From Deltaproteobacteria bacterium (GTDB lineage: Bacteria > Desulfobacterota > Desulfobulbia > Desulfobulbales > BM004), in NCBI GenBank assembly GCA_019312685.1, contig JAFDCR010000236.1, positions 1-8,895 of the forward strand: a stretch of 8,895 bases of DNA. Direction: 5' to 3'. The position numbers and the translations under genes were made by a program. Positions 1-5,640 of the stretch are shown piece by piece. The notes under the pieces are model-generated. The model had not been told where the DNA came from. It saw only the letters and a list, made by a program, of their open reading frames with translations, and did no database searches. Positions within the stretch are counted from its first letter, which is position 1. Each line of letters opens with the position of its first letter.

Positions 1-465
1 CCTGAAGATTATGAGGAAATGCTTAACTGGCATTATGATATGGAAAAGGGTGAAGACGACATGCTCGTTCGACCGACCTGTGCACCCCATTATTACCGTA
101 TTGTTCTGCAACGTTCCAAAAAAGATAAGGAAAAATTCAAACGCCGTTCGCTTAAGTTTTCCACCGGCGGTTCCAAGGGCTGTCTGGCCGGGCAGCTGAT
201 CTGTCTCATAGATGTTGACGGTGAGGTGCTTCCCTGCAGTTATTTCCCAAAATCCGCAGGCAATATCCGCAAGCAGCCTTTCAAGGACATCTCGGAAAAA
301 TCGGAGCTGTTCAAAAGCCTGAGGGATTTCAAAAGCTATAAGGGCAGCTGCGGTCGATGTGAATATGTTAATGTCTGCGGCGGCTGCCGGGCCCGTTACT
401 ATTCCATGACCGGTGATTATTTGGCTGAAGAACCTTTCTGCAACTATTGCCCAAGGGAAAGATAA
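1..465 (+). CDS. Radical SAM/SPASM heme-biosynthesis protein, AhbC/AhbD/NirJ-like, C-terminal 154 residues
   Basis: The gene is open at the left edge, so the N-terminal radical-SAM CxxxCxxC core is not visible. What remains is the C-terminal SPASM-type half with ten cysteines at fragment residues 27 (RPTCAPHYY), 61 (GCLAGQ), 68, 79 (LPCSYFP), 117, 120, 126, 129 (SCGRCEYVNVCGGCRAR), 147 and 150. The pattern RPTCAPHY, GCLAG, CGxCEY...CGGCRAR, TGDYLAEEPFC is characteristic of the NirJ/AhbC/AhbD enzymes, which modify siroheme-derived tetrapyrroles; AhbD oxidatively decarboxylates two propionates of Fe-coproporphyrin III to give heme b. The cysteines would bind one or more auxiliary 4Fe-4S clusters. 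AhbD is my best guess, but AhbC or NirJ cannot be excluded without the N-terminus. hemE follows 144 bp downstream, supporting a tetrapyrrole role. The end, with Cys147 and Cys150 (FCNYC), has one more cysteine than I expect for the family. Confidence 0.8.
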   Translation, partial: PEDYEEMLNWHYDMEKGEDDMLVRPTCAPHYYRIVLQRSKKDKEKFKRRSLKFSTGGSKGCLAGQLICLIDVDGEVLPCSYFPKSAGNIRKQPFKDISEKSELFKSLRDFKSYKGSCGRCEYVNVCGGCRARYYSMTGDYLAEEPFCNYCPRER

Positions 466-516
466 TTTTAAATTATGAATTCTTAATTTTTAATTTATTT
501 TAAAATTCAAAACTCT

Positions 517-565
517 GTCAATCATCAACAGTTTGTTGATTTACGAAACGAATCAACGATTGACG
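517..565. promoter_or_regulatory. Nested inverted repeats upstream of hemE (possible operator or leader hairpin)
   Basis: GTCAATC at 517-523 is the exact reverse complement of GATTGAC at 559-565. Inside this pair, ATCAACA (524-530) and TGTTGAT (534-540) form a 7-bp hairpin with a 3-base loop, and GTTGATT (535-541) can instead pair with AATCAAC (552-558). The hexamer ATCAAC or its complement thus occurs three times in 35 bp. TTGACG (561-566) could be a -35 box and TATACT (569-574) a -10 box, but they are not correctly spaced relative to each other. The placement fits an operator or an RNA leader controlling hemE. No known binding-site family is recognised. Confidence 0.35.
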
Positions 566-609
566 CGTATACTGATAAAATTCAAAAAAATAAAAAGGGG
601 CTTATTTAT

Positions 610-1647
610 ATGAACGATACTTTTCTAAAGGCATGCAGAGGCGAAAAGGTAGATTACACACCTGTGTGGATGATGCGTCAGGCCGGGCGTTATTTGCCTG
701 AATACCAGGAAGTCAGAAGCAAGCTTACATTTCTCGAACTCTGCAAAACTCCGGAGTTGGCGGCAGAAGTAACTATCCAACCGATTGATATACTGGGGGT
801 TGATGCGGCTATCCTGTTTTCCGATATCCTTATCCCTCTCGAGGCGATGGATCTGACCCTTGAATTTCATGAAAAAATAGGCCCGGTTTTTCCCGATCCT
901 GTCCGGGACCGGCAGTCAGTGGACCGGTTGATCATACCTGATCCGGAAGAGCACCTTAATTTTGTCCTGGAAACCATCCGTATCCTGAGGCGGGAACTGG
1001 CAGAAAAGGTTCCGCTCATCGGTTTTTCCGGCGCACCTTTTACCCTTGCCACGTACCTTATCGAAGGCGGGTCATCAAAGTTCTTTTTTGAAACCAAGAA
1101 AATGATGTTTACGGCCCCGGATCTATACACCTCACTCATGGATAAAATTACTGAATGCACGAGTGTCTACCTCAAGGCCCAGGCAGCAGCCGGTGCCCAG
1201 GCCCTGCAGATTTTCGATTCCTGGGCCGGTGTGCTTGCTCCCGGTGATTTTGAACGCTACGCACTCCCCTATGTAAAAACCATTATTGCCGACCTGAAGG
1301 AAACCACTGATATTCCGATTATCTATTTCGCCAATAACGGAGCTACTCTGCTCGATCAGTCAAAAACATCTGGGGCGGATGTCCTTGGGCTGGACTGGCG
1401 GGTGGATATTGCCAAGGCGGTTGAACAGATCGGGCCCGATATTTCAGTACAGGGGAATCTTGATCCGTCTGCTCTGCTGCTTCCCGAGCCGCAGCTCCGG
1501 GAAAGGGTGGCAAAGATTCTGGCTGGAGCCGCCAAAGCCCGCGGTCATATCTGTAACCTGGGACACGGCATCCACCAGTTCACCCCGCCTTCGCAGGCCA
1601 AAATATTTATTGATGCGGTGCATGAATTAAGCGGTAAGAGCAGCTGA
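610..1647 (+). CDS. hemE: Uroporphyrinogen III decarboxylase
   Basis: HemE removes four acetate carboxyl groups from uroporphyrinogen III to give coproporphyrinogen III, in the cytoplasm and without a cofactor. The protein is 345 residues, the usual bacterial length. It carries the diagnostic N-terminal motif RQAGRYLPEYQEVR (23-36). Other conserved blocks are DAAILFSDIL with the catalytic Asp72, GFSGAPFTLATYLIEGG (138-154) with the active-site Tyr149, FDSWAG (202-207), GLDWR (260-264), QGNLDP (281-286) and CNLGHGI (315-321) with His319. These separate true HemE from the related corrinoid methyltransferases. The start at 610 is preceded by AAGGGG at 595-600 with 9-base spacing. The preceding partial gene is also a tetrapyrrole enzyme, and an HD-domain gene follows after three bases, so hemE is probably cotranscribed at least with the latter. 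The reading frame looks intact. Confidence 0.97.
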   Translation: MNDTFLKACRGEKVDYTPVWMMRQAGRYLPEYQEVRSKLTFLELCKTPELAAEVTIQPIDILGVDAAILFSDILIPLEAMDLTLEFHEKIGPVFPDPVRDRQSVDRLIIPDPEEHLNFVLETIRILRRELAEKVPLIGFSGAPFTLATYLIEGGSSKFFFETKKMMFTAPDLYTSLMDKITECTSVYLKAQAAAGAQALQIFDSWAGVLAPGDFERYALPYVKTIIADLKETTDIPIIYFANNGATLLDQSKTSGADVLGLDWRVDIAKAVEQIGPDISVQGNLDPSALLLPEPQLRERVAKILAGAAKARGHICNLGHGIHQFTPPSQAKIFIDAVHELSGKSS

Positions 1648-1650
1648 AAT

Positions 1651-2229
1651 ATGAACGCAGAGGTTCATGAAACTCCTAGCGTCAGCGAATGTTTTGCTCT
1701 CATGGAGCAGTATCAGATGCTGCCCAATATAAAAGACCACTCAATCGTAGTGGCACGGGTGGCAGAGGTTATTGCAGCAGTTCTTAATCTTTTCGGGCAT
1801 CAACTGTCTCTGGATAAAATAATTGCCGGGGCCCTGCTGCATGATATCGGCAAAACCTCCTGTCTTGATAATGATGAAGATCATGCAGCCAAGGGTGTTG
1901 AAATCTGCATGGCCCATAACTTCGGGACCATTGCAGACATTGTCGGTGAACATGTGATTCTGCGGAACTACACTGTCAGCCGCCAATTCACTGAAAAAGA
2001 AATTGTCTACTATGCTGATAAAAGGGTCAGCCATGACCAGGTGGTGAGCCTTGAAGAACGGCTTGCCTATATCCTTGAAAGATACGGCATGAACAACGTT
2101 GTCCGCTGCGAAGCTATTAAAAGGAATTACGCTCTCTGCCGGAAACTGGAAAAAAGTATGTTCTCATTCCTGCCGTTTGAACCTTTTGATATCCCGACAC
2201 TCCTTACCACCCGGGAATCACCGTTTTAA
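1651..2229 (+). CDS. HD-domain (HDIG-type) metal-dependent phosphohydrolase, substrate unknown
   Basis: This 192-residue protein has an HD-superfamily domain: a histidine at 30 (KDHSIVVARV), the HDIGK motif at 64-68 (ALLHDIGKTS), further histidines at 78 and 101 (EHVIL) and an aspartate at 123 (YYADKRV). This order of H...HD...H...D residues binds one or two divalent metals in phosphohydrolases and nucleotidases. There is no GYP motif, no signal peptide and no membrane segment, so it is probably a small cytoplasmic stand-alone hydrolase rather than a cyclic-di-GMP phosphodiesterase. The start lies one codon past the hemE stop and in the same frame, with only a weak AAGAG upstream, so translation is probably coupled to hemE. 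The natural substrate cannot be told from the sequence. The gene is followed by an A/T-rich run (2227-2244) without a GC-rich stem. Confidence 0.85.
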   Translation: MNAEVHETPSVSECFALMEQYQMLPNIKDHSIVVARVAEVIAAVLNLFGHQLSLDKIIAGALLHDIGKTSCLDNDEDHAAKGVEICMAHNFGTIADIVGEHVILRNYTVSRQFTEKEIVYYADKRVSHDQVVSLEERLAYILERYGMNNVVRCEAIKRNYALCRKLEKSMFSFLPFEPFDIPTLLTTRESPF

Positions 2230-2362
2230 AAATTTTTTTTTTATTGTATATTCTCTGCATTCTTTTTCTGTTAATAGAACAGGCATAATATTGGGCAATT
2301 TTAAGCAGTATCAATTAAAAAATTTAGTCTAAAAAATCTATTGCCATTTACTTGCCTAAACT

Positions 2363-2387
2363 GTTATTAAGAATTATTCTCGATAAC
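2363..2387. promoter_or_regulatory. 25-bp Fur/PerR-like palindrome upstream of rubrerythrin
   Basis: The sequence is symmetric about base 2375: outer arms GTTAT (2363-2367) and ATAAC (2383-2387), and a core GAAT-T-ATTC (2371-2379). Ten of twelve symmetric positions pair. A core of the AATnATT kind with A/T-rich flanks is typical of Fur-family operators (Fur and PerR boxes), and PerR commonly controls rubrerythrin genes in anaerobes. The palindrome abuts the -10 box and covers the spacer and -35 region, where a repressor would block RNA polymerase. The match to the PerR 7-1-7 consensus is only partial (about 9 of 14), so the regulator's identity is inference. Confidence 0.55.
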
Positions 2388-2393
2388 TATAAT
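2364..2393 (+). promoter_or_regulatory. Candidate sigma-70 promoter of rubrerythrin
   Basis: A perfect TATAAT -10 box lies at 2388-2393. With an 18-base spacer the -35 position is TTATTA (2364-2369), a weak match that would be consistent with a regulated promoter. Transcription would start near 2400, leaving a short leader that contains the Shine-Dalgarno sequence at 2404-2410. Confidence 0.5.
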
Positions 2394-2414
2394 CTTTTTT
2401 CATAAGGAGGGATT

Positions 2415-2990
2415 ATGGGCACTTTAAAAGGATCTCAAACAGAAAAAAACATTCTTACCGCTTTTGCCGGCGAATCTCAGGCCCGCAACCGTTATACCTA
2501 TTTTGCCTCCCAGGCCAAAAAGGAGGGATATGTCCAGATTAGCTCCATCTTTGAAGAAACCGCTAACCAGGAAAAAGAGCATGCAAAAAGACTGTTCAAA
2601 CTTCTGGAAGGTGGCGAGGTGGAAATAGCTGCCGGTTTCCCGGCCGGTGTCATCGGCTCAACACTCGAAAATTTGCTTGAAGCTGCCGGTGGGGAAAATT
2701 ATGAGCATACCATCATGTATCCTGAATTTGCCAAAACAGCCATGGAGGAAGGATTTAAAGATATCGCCGCCATATTTACCGCAATCGCCGTGGCGGAAAA
2801 ACAGCATGAAAAAAGATATAGAGACCTCGCAGCCAACATAGAGGCCGGCAGGGTTTTCAAGCGTGACGAAACAGTCACCTGGCGCTGCCGCAACTGCGGC
2901 TATCTCCATGAAGGCACGGAAGCGGTAGATGAATGCCCTGCCTGCGCTCATAAGCAGGCCCATTTTGAGCTTCTTGGTGAGAACTATTAA
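2415..2990 (+). CDS. rbr: Rubrerythrin (diiron NADH/rubredoxin-linked peroxidase)
   Basis: Rubrerythrin reduces hydrogen peroxide to water in the cytoplasm of anaerobes, taking electrons from rubredoxin or a rubredoxin reductase. The 191-residue protein shows the complete two-domain plan. The N-terminal four-helix diiron domain has ligands Glu20 (FAGESQARNRY), Glu53 and His56 (NQEKEHAKRL), Glu94 and Glu97 (GGENYEHT), Glu128 and His131 (AVAEKQHEKRY). The C-terminal rubredoxin-like domain has an FeCys4 site from Cys158/Cys161 (RCRNCGY) and Cys174/Cys177 (ECPACAH). Length and residue numbering agree closely with Desulfovibrio rubrerythrin. The start is fixed by AAGGAGG at 2404-2410, four bases before ATG. 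It has its own promoter with an overlapping Fur/PerR-like palindrome. Desulfoferrodoxin, which makes its peroxide substrate, follows 81 bp downstream. Confidence 0.97.
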   Translation: MGTLKGSQTEKNILTAFAGESQARNRYTYFASQAKKEGYVQISSIFEETANQEKEHAKRLFKLLEGGEVEIAAGFPAGVIGSTLENLLEAAGGENYEHTIMYPEFAKTAMEEGFKDIAAIFTAIAVAEKQHEKRYRDLAANIEAGRVFKRDETVTWRCRNCGYLHEGTEAVDECPACAHKQAHFELLGENY

Positions 2991-3071
2991 CTTAACAACC
3001 TTTATTTAGACAATTTTTTAAAGGATTTTGATGGATTCTTGTTGAAGTTTTAAACATTAAGGAGGTTTTAC

Positions 3072-3446
3072 ATGGCAAAGAAACTGGAGGTATACAAGTG
3101 TGAGTTGTGCGGCAATATCGTCGAGGTCCTGCATGGGGGTCAGGGCACTCTGGTATGCTGCGGTCAGGACATGACCCTTTTGGTTGAAAATACCGTTGAT
3201 GCCGCCAAGGAAAAGCATGTGCCGGTCATTGAAAAGGTAGAGGGCGGCTACAAGGTTTCTGTCGGCTCAGTTCCCCATCCCATGGAGGAGAAGCATTACA
3301 TTGAATGGATCGAACTTATTGCCGGCGACACTGCATACAGGCAGTTTCTAAATCCAGGCGATAGCCCGGAGGCTGTCTTCAAGGTAGATGCGGACGAAGT
3401 AAGCGCCAGGGAATACTGTAATTTGCATGGTCTATGGAAGAGTTGA
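3072..3446 (+). CDS. dfx: Desulfoferrodoxin (two-iron superoxide reductase)
   Basis: This enzyme reduces superoxide to hydrogen peroxide without making O2. The 124-residue protein has both iron centres. Centre I, the desulforedoxin domain, uses Cys10, Cys13, Cys29 and Cys30 (YKCELCGN and VCCGQDM). Centre II, the catalytic Fe(His)4Cys site, uses His49 (EKHVPV), His69 and His75 (SVPHPMEEKHY), Cys116 and His119 (EYCNLHG). The catalytic-loop Glu47-Lys48 pair is present. The numbering is the same as in well-studied Desulfovibrio desulfoferrodoxins, so the protein is complete. A near-ideal AAGGAGG at 3059-3065 sits six bases before ATG, suggesting strong translation. It lies between rubrerythrin and ferritin. 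I see no convincing separate promoter in the 81-bp gap, so it may be read through from rbr. Confidence 0.97.
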   Translation: MAKKLEVYKCELCGNIVEVLHGGQGTLVCCGQDMTLLVENTVDAAKEKHVPVIEKVEGGYKVSVGSVPHPMEEKHYIEWIELIAGDTAYRQFLNPGDSPEAVFKVDADEVSAREYCNLHGLWKS

Positions 3447-3487
3447 ATTGCACTGAAAAATTCATATAGCAACATTATGTAATTTTT

Positions 3488-3635
3488 TACCAAAATCTAA
3501 CTAAAATATACCAGCAAACAAGGGTTTTGGTACGAATTCAAGGAGTGAGATAAAAATAACCGGAGACATATACATATATTTCGAGGATTATTTTTTGAGC
3601 AGGACGCAGAATCCGGGCCAAAATACTGTTTGCTG
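3488..3635 (+). promoter_or_regulatory. Ferritin leader with competing inverted repeats
   Basis: The segment TTTTGGTA at 3525-3532 is an exact complement of TACCAAAA at 3488-3495 (8 bp). The TTTTGG part (3525-3530) is also complementary to CCAAAA at 3618-3623, and the adjoining CAGCAAACA (3512-3520) is an exact complement of TGTTTGCTG (3627-3635). The second arrangement gives a 9-bp plus 6-bp helix closing about 87 bases and ending exactly where the ferritin Shine-Dalgarno sequence begins (GAAGGAG, 3635-3641). The two arrangements cannot form at once. This may be an RNA switch controlling ferritin translation, or a decayed inverted-repeat element. No known riboswitch class is recognised. Confidence 0.35.
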
Positions 3636-3650
3636 AAGGAGTAGCTTATT

Positions 3651-4160
3651 ATGCTAAGCAAAAAAATGGAAAAAGCCATTAACCAGCAGATCAATGCTGA
3701 ACTTTACTCTTCTTATCTTTACCTGTCCATGGCTACCTATTTTGAATCAATAAGCCTTGGGGGATTTTCAAACTGGATGCGCCAGCAGGCCCAGGAAGAG
3801 CTCTTCCACGGCATGAAAATGTTTGACTTTGTCTGCGAACGCGGCGGCCGGGTAATACTTGACGCAATTGATAAGCCGCCTTCGAAGTGGAAGTCGCCCC
3901 TGGATGCGTTTGAAAATGTCCTGTCCCATGAACAGAAAGTGACCGGCCTGATCAATAACCTTGTCAACCTGGCCCTGGACGAACGAGACCATGCCACCAA
4001 CATCTTCCTGCAGTGGTTCGTGTCCGAGCAGGTTGAAGAGGAGGATACGGCAGGCGGCCTGGTGGACAAGCTCAAACTGATCGGCAAGGATGCAAACGGC
4101 CTGTTCATGTTGGATACGGAATTAAGTCAGCGGGTTTTTACCATACCGGCAAAAGGATAA
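3651..4160 (+). CDS. ftn: Non-heme ferritin (iron storage)
   Basis: Ferritin oxidises Fe(II) and stores it as a ferric mineral inside a 24-subunit shell. The 169-residue protein is standard length for bacterial FtnA and has the complete ferroxidase set: Glu17 (NAELYSSYLYL), Glu49, Glu50 and His53 (QEELFHGMKM), Glu94 (SHEQK), and Glu126, Gln127, Glu129, Glu130 (SEQVEEE), plus Tyr24. These match the E. coli FtnA positions. There is no heme-binding methionine pattern pointing to bacterioferritin. AAGGAG at 3636-3641 lies nine bases before ATG. The 204-bp leader carries repeats that end at this Shine-Dalgarno sequence. Sitting between superoxide reductase and flavodiiron genes, it would limit Fe(II)-driven Fenton chemistry during oxygen exposure. 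Confidence 0.96.
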   Translation: MLSKKMEKAINQQINAELYSSYLYLSMATYFESISLGGFSNWMRQQAQEELFHGMKMFDFVCERGGRVILDAIDKPPSKWKSPLDAFENVLSHEQKVTGLINNLVNLALDERDHATNIFLQWFVSEQVEEEDTAGGLVDKLKLIGKDANGLFMLDTELSQRVFTIPAKG

Positions 4161-4288
4161 ATAATTCCTCATTTCGCATTTAGCTGTTGAAAAAATCTGC
4201 CAGCCCGGAGGATTCGGGAGGGATACTTCAGTCATTCCCAGTTCACTTGTCAATGCAGAGCTGAAATAAATATTTTAAAGGAGAAACC

Positions 4289-5488
4289 ATGTATATCCAT
4301 GAAATAAAAGACAATATTTTCTGGGTCGGTGCCATTGACTGGAATGTCAGGGACTTCCACGGCTATTCCACATATAAGGGCACAACCTATAATGCTTTTC
4401 TGGTCAAGGATGAGAAGATCGCCCTGTTCGATACGGTGAAAAAAAGCCACATAAATGAGCTGGTGCATCACATAAGGCAGCTGGTGAATCCGACAGAGAT
4501 TGATTACCTGATCGTCAACCATGTTGAAATGGACCACTCGGGCTCACTGCCGGAGATAGTCGACCTGATAAAACCTGAAAAAATCTTCTGCTCGAAGATG
4601 GGGCTGAAGGCCATCAACGAACATTTCCACCCTGAGGGATGGCCCCTTGAAGCGGTCGACAACGGCCAGACCATCAGCCTGGGCAGCAAGAGTGTCCAGT
4701 TCCTTGAAACCAGGATGCTGCACTGGCCTGATTCCATGTTTTCCTACATTCCGGAAGACAAGCTGCTCATCTCCAGTGACGCCTTCGGACAGCATCTTGC
4801 CAGCAGTGAGAGATTTGACGACCAGATTGACTTCTCAGAGCTGATGGAGCAGACCGCCAAATATTACGCCAACATCCTGACCCTGTATTCCCCGTTAATC
4901 AGGAAACTCCTGGCTAAAGTAAAGGACCTGGGACTTGAAATAGACATGATTGCCCCGGATCACGGAGTTATCTGGCGTTCCCATATAAATGATGTTATCC
5001 AGGCCTATGCCGACTGGAGCCAGAACATAGGCAAAAGGAAAGCCCTGGTCATCTACGACACCATGTGGGAGTCCACCGAAAAAATGGCCAAGGCGGTTAC
5101 CGCAGGTATCGACCAGACCGGTGTAAGCGTTAAACTCATCAATCTGGCCCACAACCACCGCAGCGATGTCATGACCGATGTTCTCAATGCCAAGGCGGTT
5201 ATTCTCGGCTGTGCTACCCTGAACAACGGTATGCTGCCAAGAATGGCAGGGTTCCTCATGTATATGCGGGGCCTGAAGCCGACCAACAAGATCGGTGCCG
5301 CCTTCGGCTCTTTTGGCTGGTCCGGCGAAGCGGTCAAGCTCATGAACAAAGCGATGGAGGAAATGAAATTCGATATCATTGAACCGGGGCTGCGGGTTAA
5401 ATACGTTCCGGGACACTCAGACCTCAAGGAATGTGTGGAAATGGGCAAGAGGATCGGGCAGGCGGTGATGGAGCAAACCGAAGAATAG
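4289..5488 (+). CDS. fprA: Flavodiiron protein (rubredoxin:oxygen oxidoreductase)
   Basis: This class A flavodiiron protein reduces O2 to water (some members reduce NO) with electrons from rubredoxin. The 399-residue chain has two domains. The metallo-beta-lactamase-like domain (about 1-248) supplies the diiron ligands His78, Glu80, Asp82, His83 (NHVEMDHSG), His145 (MLHWPDSM), Asp164 (SSDAFGQH) and His225 (APDHGVIW). The flavodoxin domain begins near residue 251 and has the FMN phosphate loop YDTMWESTEKMA (256-267), with a later flavin-binding stretch AAFGSFGWSGEAV. There is no C-terminal rubredoxin or reductase extension, so a separate rubredoxin is needed, and none is encoded here. AAAGGAG at 4277-4283 sits five bases before ATG. 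No ordinary promoter is convincing in the 128-bp gap after ferritin. Whether the main substrate is O2 or NO cannot be decided from the sequence. Confidence 0.96.
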   Translation: MYIHEIKDNIFWVGAIDWNVRDFHGYSTYKGTTYNAFLVKDEKIALFDTVKKSHINELVHHIRQLVNPTEIDYLIVNHVEMDHSGSLPEIVDLIKPEKIFCSKMGLKAINEHFHPEGWPLEAVDNGQTISLGSKSVQFLETRMLHWPDSMFSYIPEDKLLISSDAFGQHLASSERFDDQIDFSELMEQTAKYYANILTLYSPLIRKLLAKVKDLGLEIDMIAPDHGVIWRSHINDVIQAYADWSQNIGKRKALVIYDTMWESTEKMAKAVTAGIDQTGVSVKLINLAHNHRSDVMTDVLNAKAVILGCATLNNGMLPRMAGFLMYMRGLKPTNKIGAAFGSFGWSGEAVKLMNKAMEEMKFDIIEPGLRVKYVPGHSDLKECVEMGKRIGQAVMEQTEE

Positions 5489-5495
5489 AATACAG

Positions 5496-5600
5496 AAAAA
5501 GTCCATCTGGCTGCGTTGCGATTTATTTCTTGTCATTGCGGCGTACCCTTAAGTACGCCTCATTCCTAAATATTTGCACGCCTAGAATCTGATCTTTTTT
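5496..5600. repeat. Long imperfect palindrome, probable dispersed intergenic repeat and possible terminator
   Basis: The central hairpin is GGCGTAC (5540-5546) and GTACGCC (5553-5559) with a 6-base loop. It extends outward to 12 paired positions with two mismatches (5535-5546 with 5553-5564). Outer arms also pair: AAAAAG (5496-5501) with CTTTTT (5594-5599), and GCGTTGC-type sequence near 5513 with GCACGC near 5576. The whole therefore folds into one long imperfect hairpin ending in a T-run, directly after fprA. From memory, segments of the form TCCATCTGGCTGCGTTGC...GGCGTAC...GTACGCCTCATTCC recur between genes in deltaproteobacterial genomes; this could not be checked here. It could terminate the oxygen-defence transcript. 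Confidence 0.6.
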
Positions 5601-5640
5601 ATTTCCTATTAACTGTCACTCCATCATCATTCAAGATTTA

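Noticed and set aside
2227..2244. A-run followed by a long T-run after the HD gene as an intrinsic terminator.
   Set aside because: There is no GC-rich stem before the T-run; it may help transcription end but does not meet the usual criteria.
2099..2332. Plus-strand open frame overlapping the end of the HD gene and running into the gap.
   Set aside because: Its first half is an alternative frame of a supported gene, it lacks a ribosome-binding site, and the product has no recognisable features.
3444..3464. TGAATT/AATTCA inverted repeat at the end of dfx as a terminator.
   Set aside because: It is a six-base AT-only stem with a nine-base loop, expected by chance in this composition, and no adjacent T-run follows.
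3594..3635. Possible TTG-initiated 13-residue leader peptide just upstream of ferritin, preceded by GAGG.
   Set aside because: The rare start codon, the very short length and the lack of any characteristic composition make chance more likely. The stop does fall beside the ferritin ribosome-binding site, but that alone is not enough.
4205..4219. CCCG-n7-CGGG hairpin between ferritin and fprA as a terminator.
   Set aside because: The stem is only four base pairs and no T-run follows.
4247..4276. TTGTCA followed after 18 bases by TATTTT as a promoter for fprA.
   Set aside because: Transcription would start near 4283, removing the Shine-Dalgarno sequence at 4277-4283, so it is not a workable promoter for this gene.
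4895..5416. A 173-codon open frame on the minus strand inside fprA, with a second antisense frame at 5053-5448.
   Set aside because: Both lie wholly opposite the well-supported flavodiiron gene, whose catalytic residues constrain the sequence. Neither translation shows a recognisable domain, so these are shadow frames.
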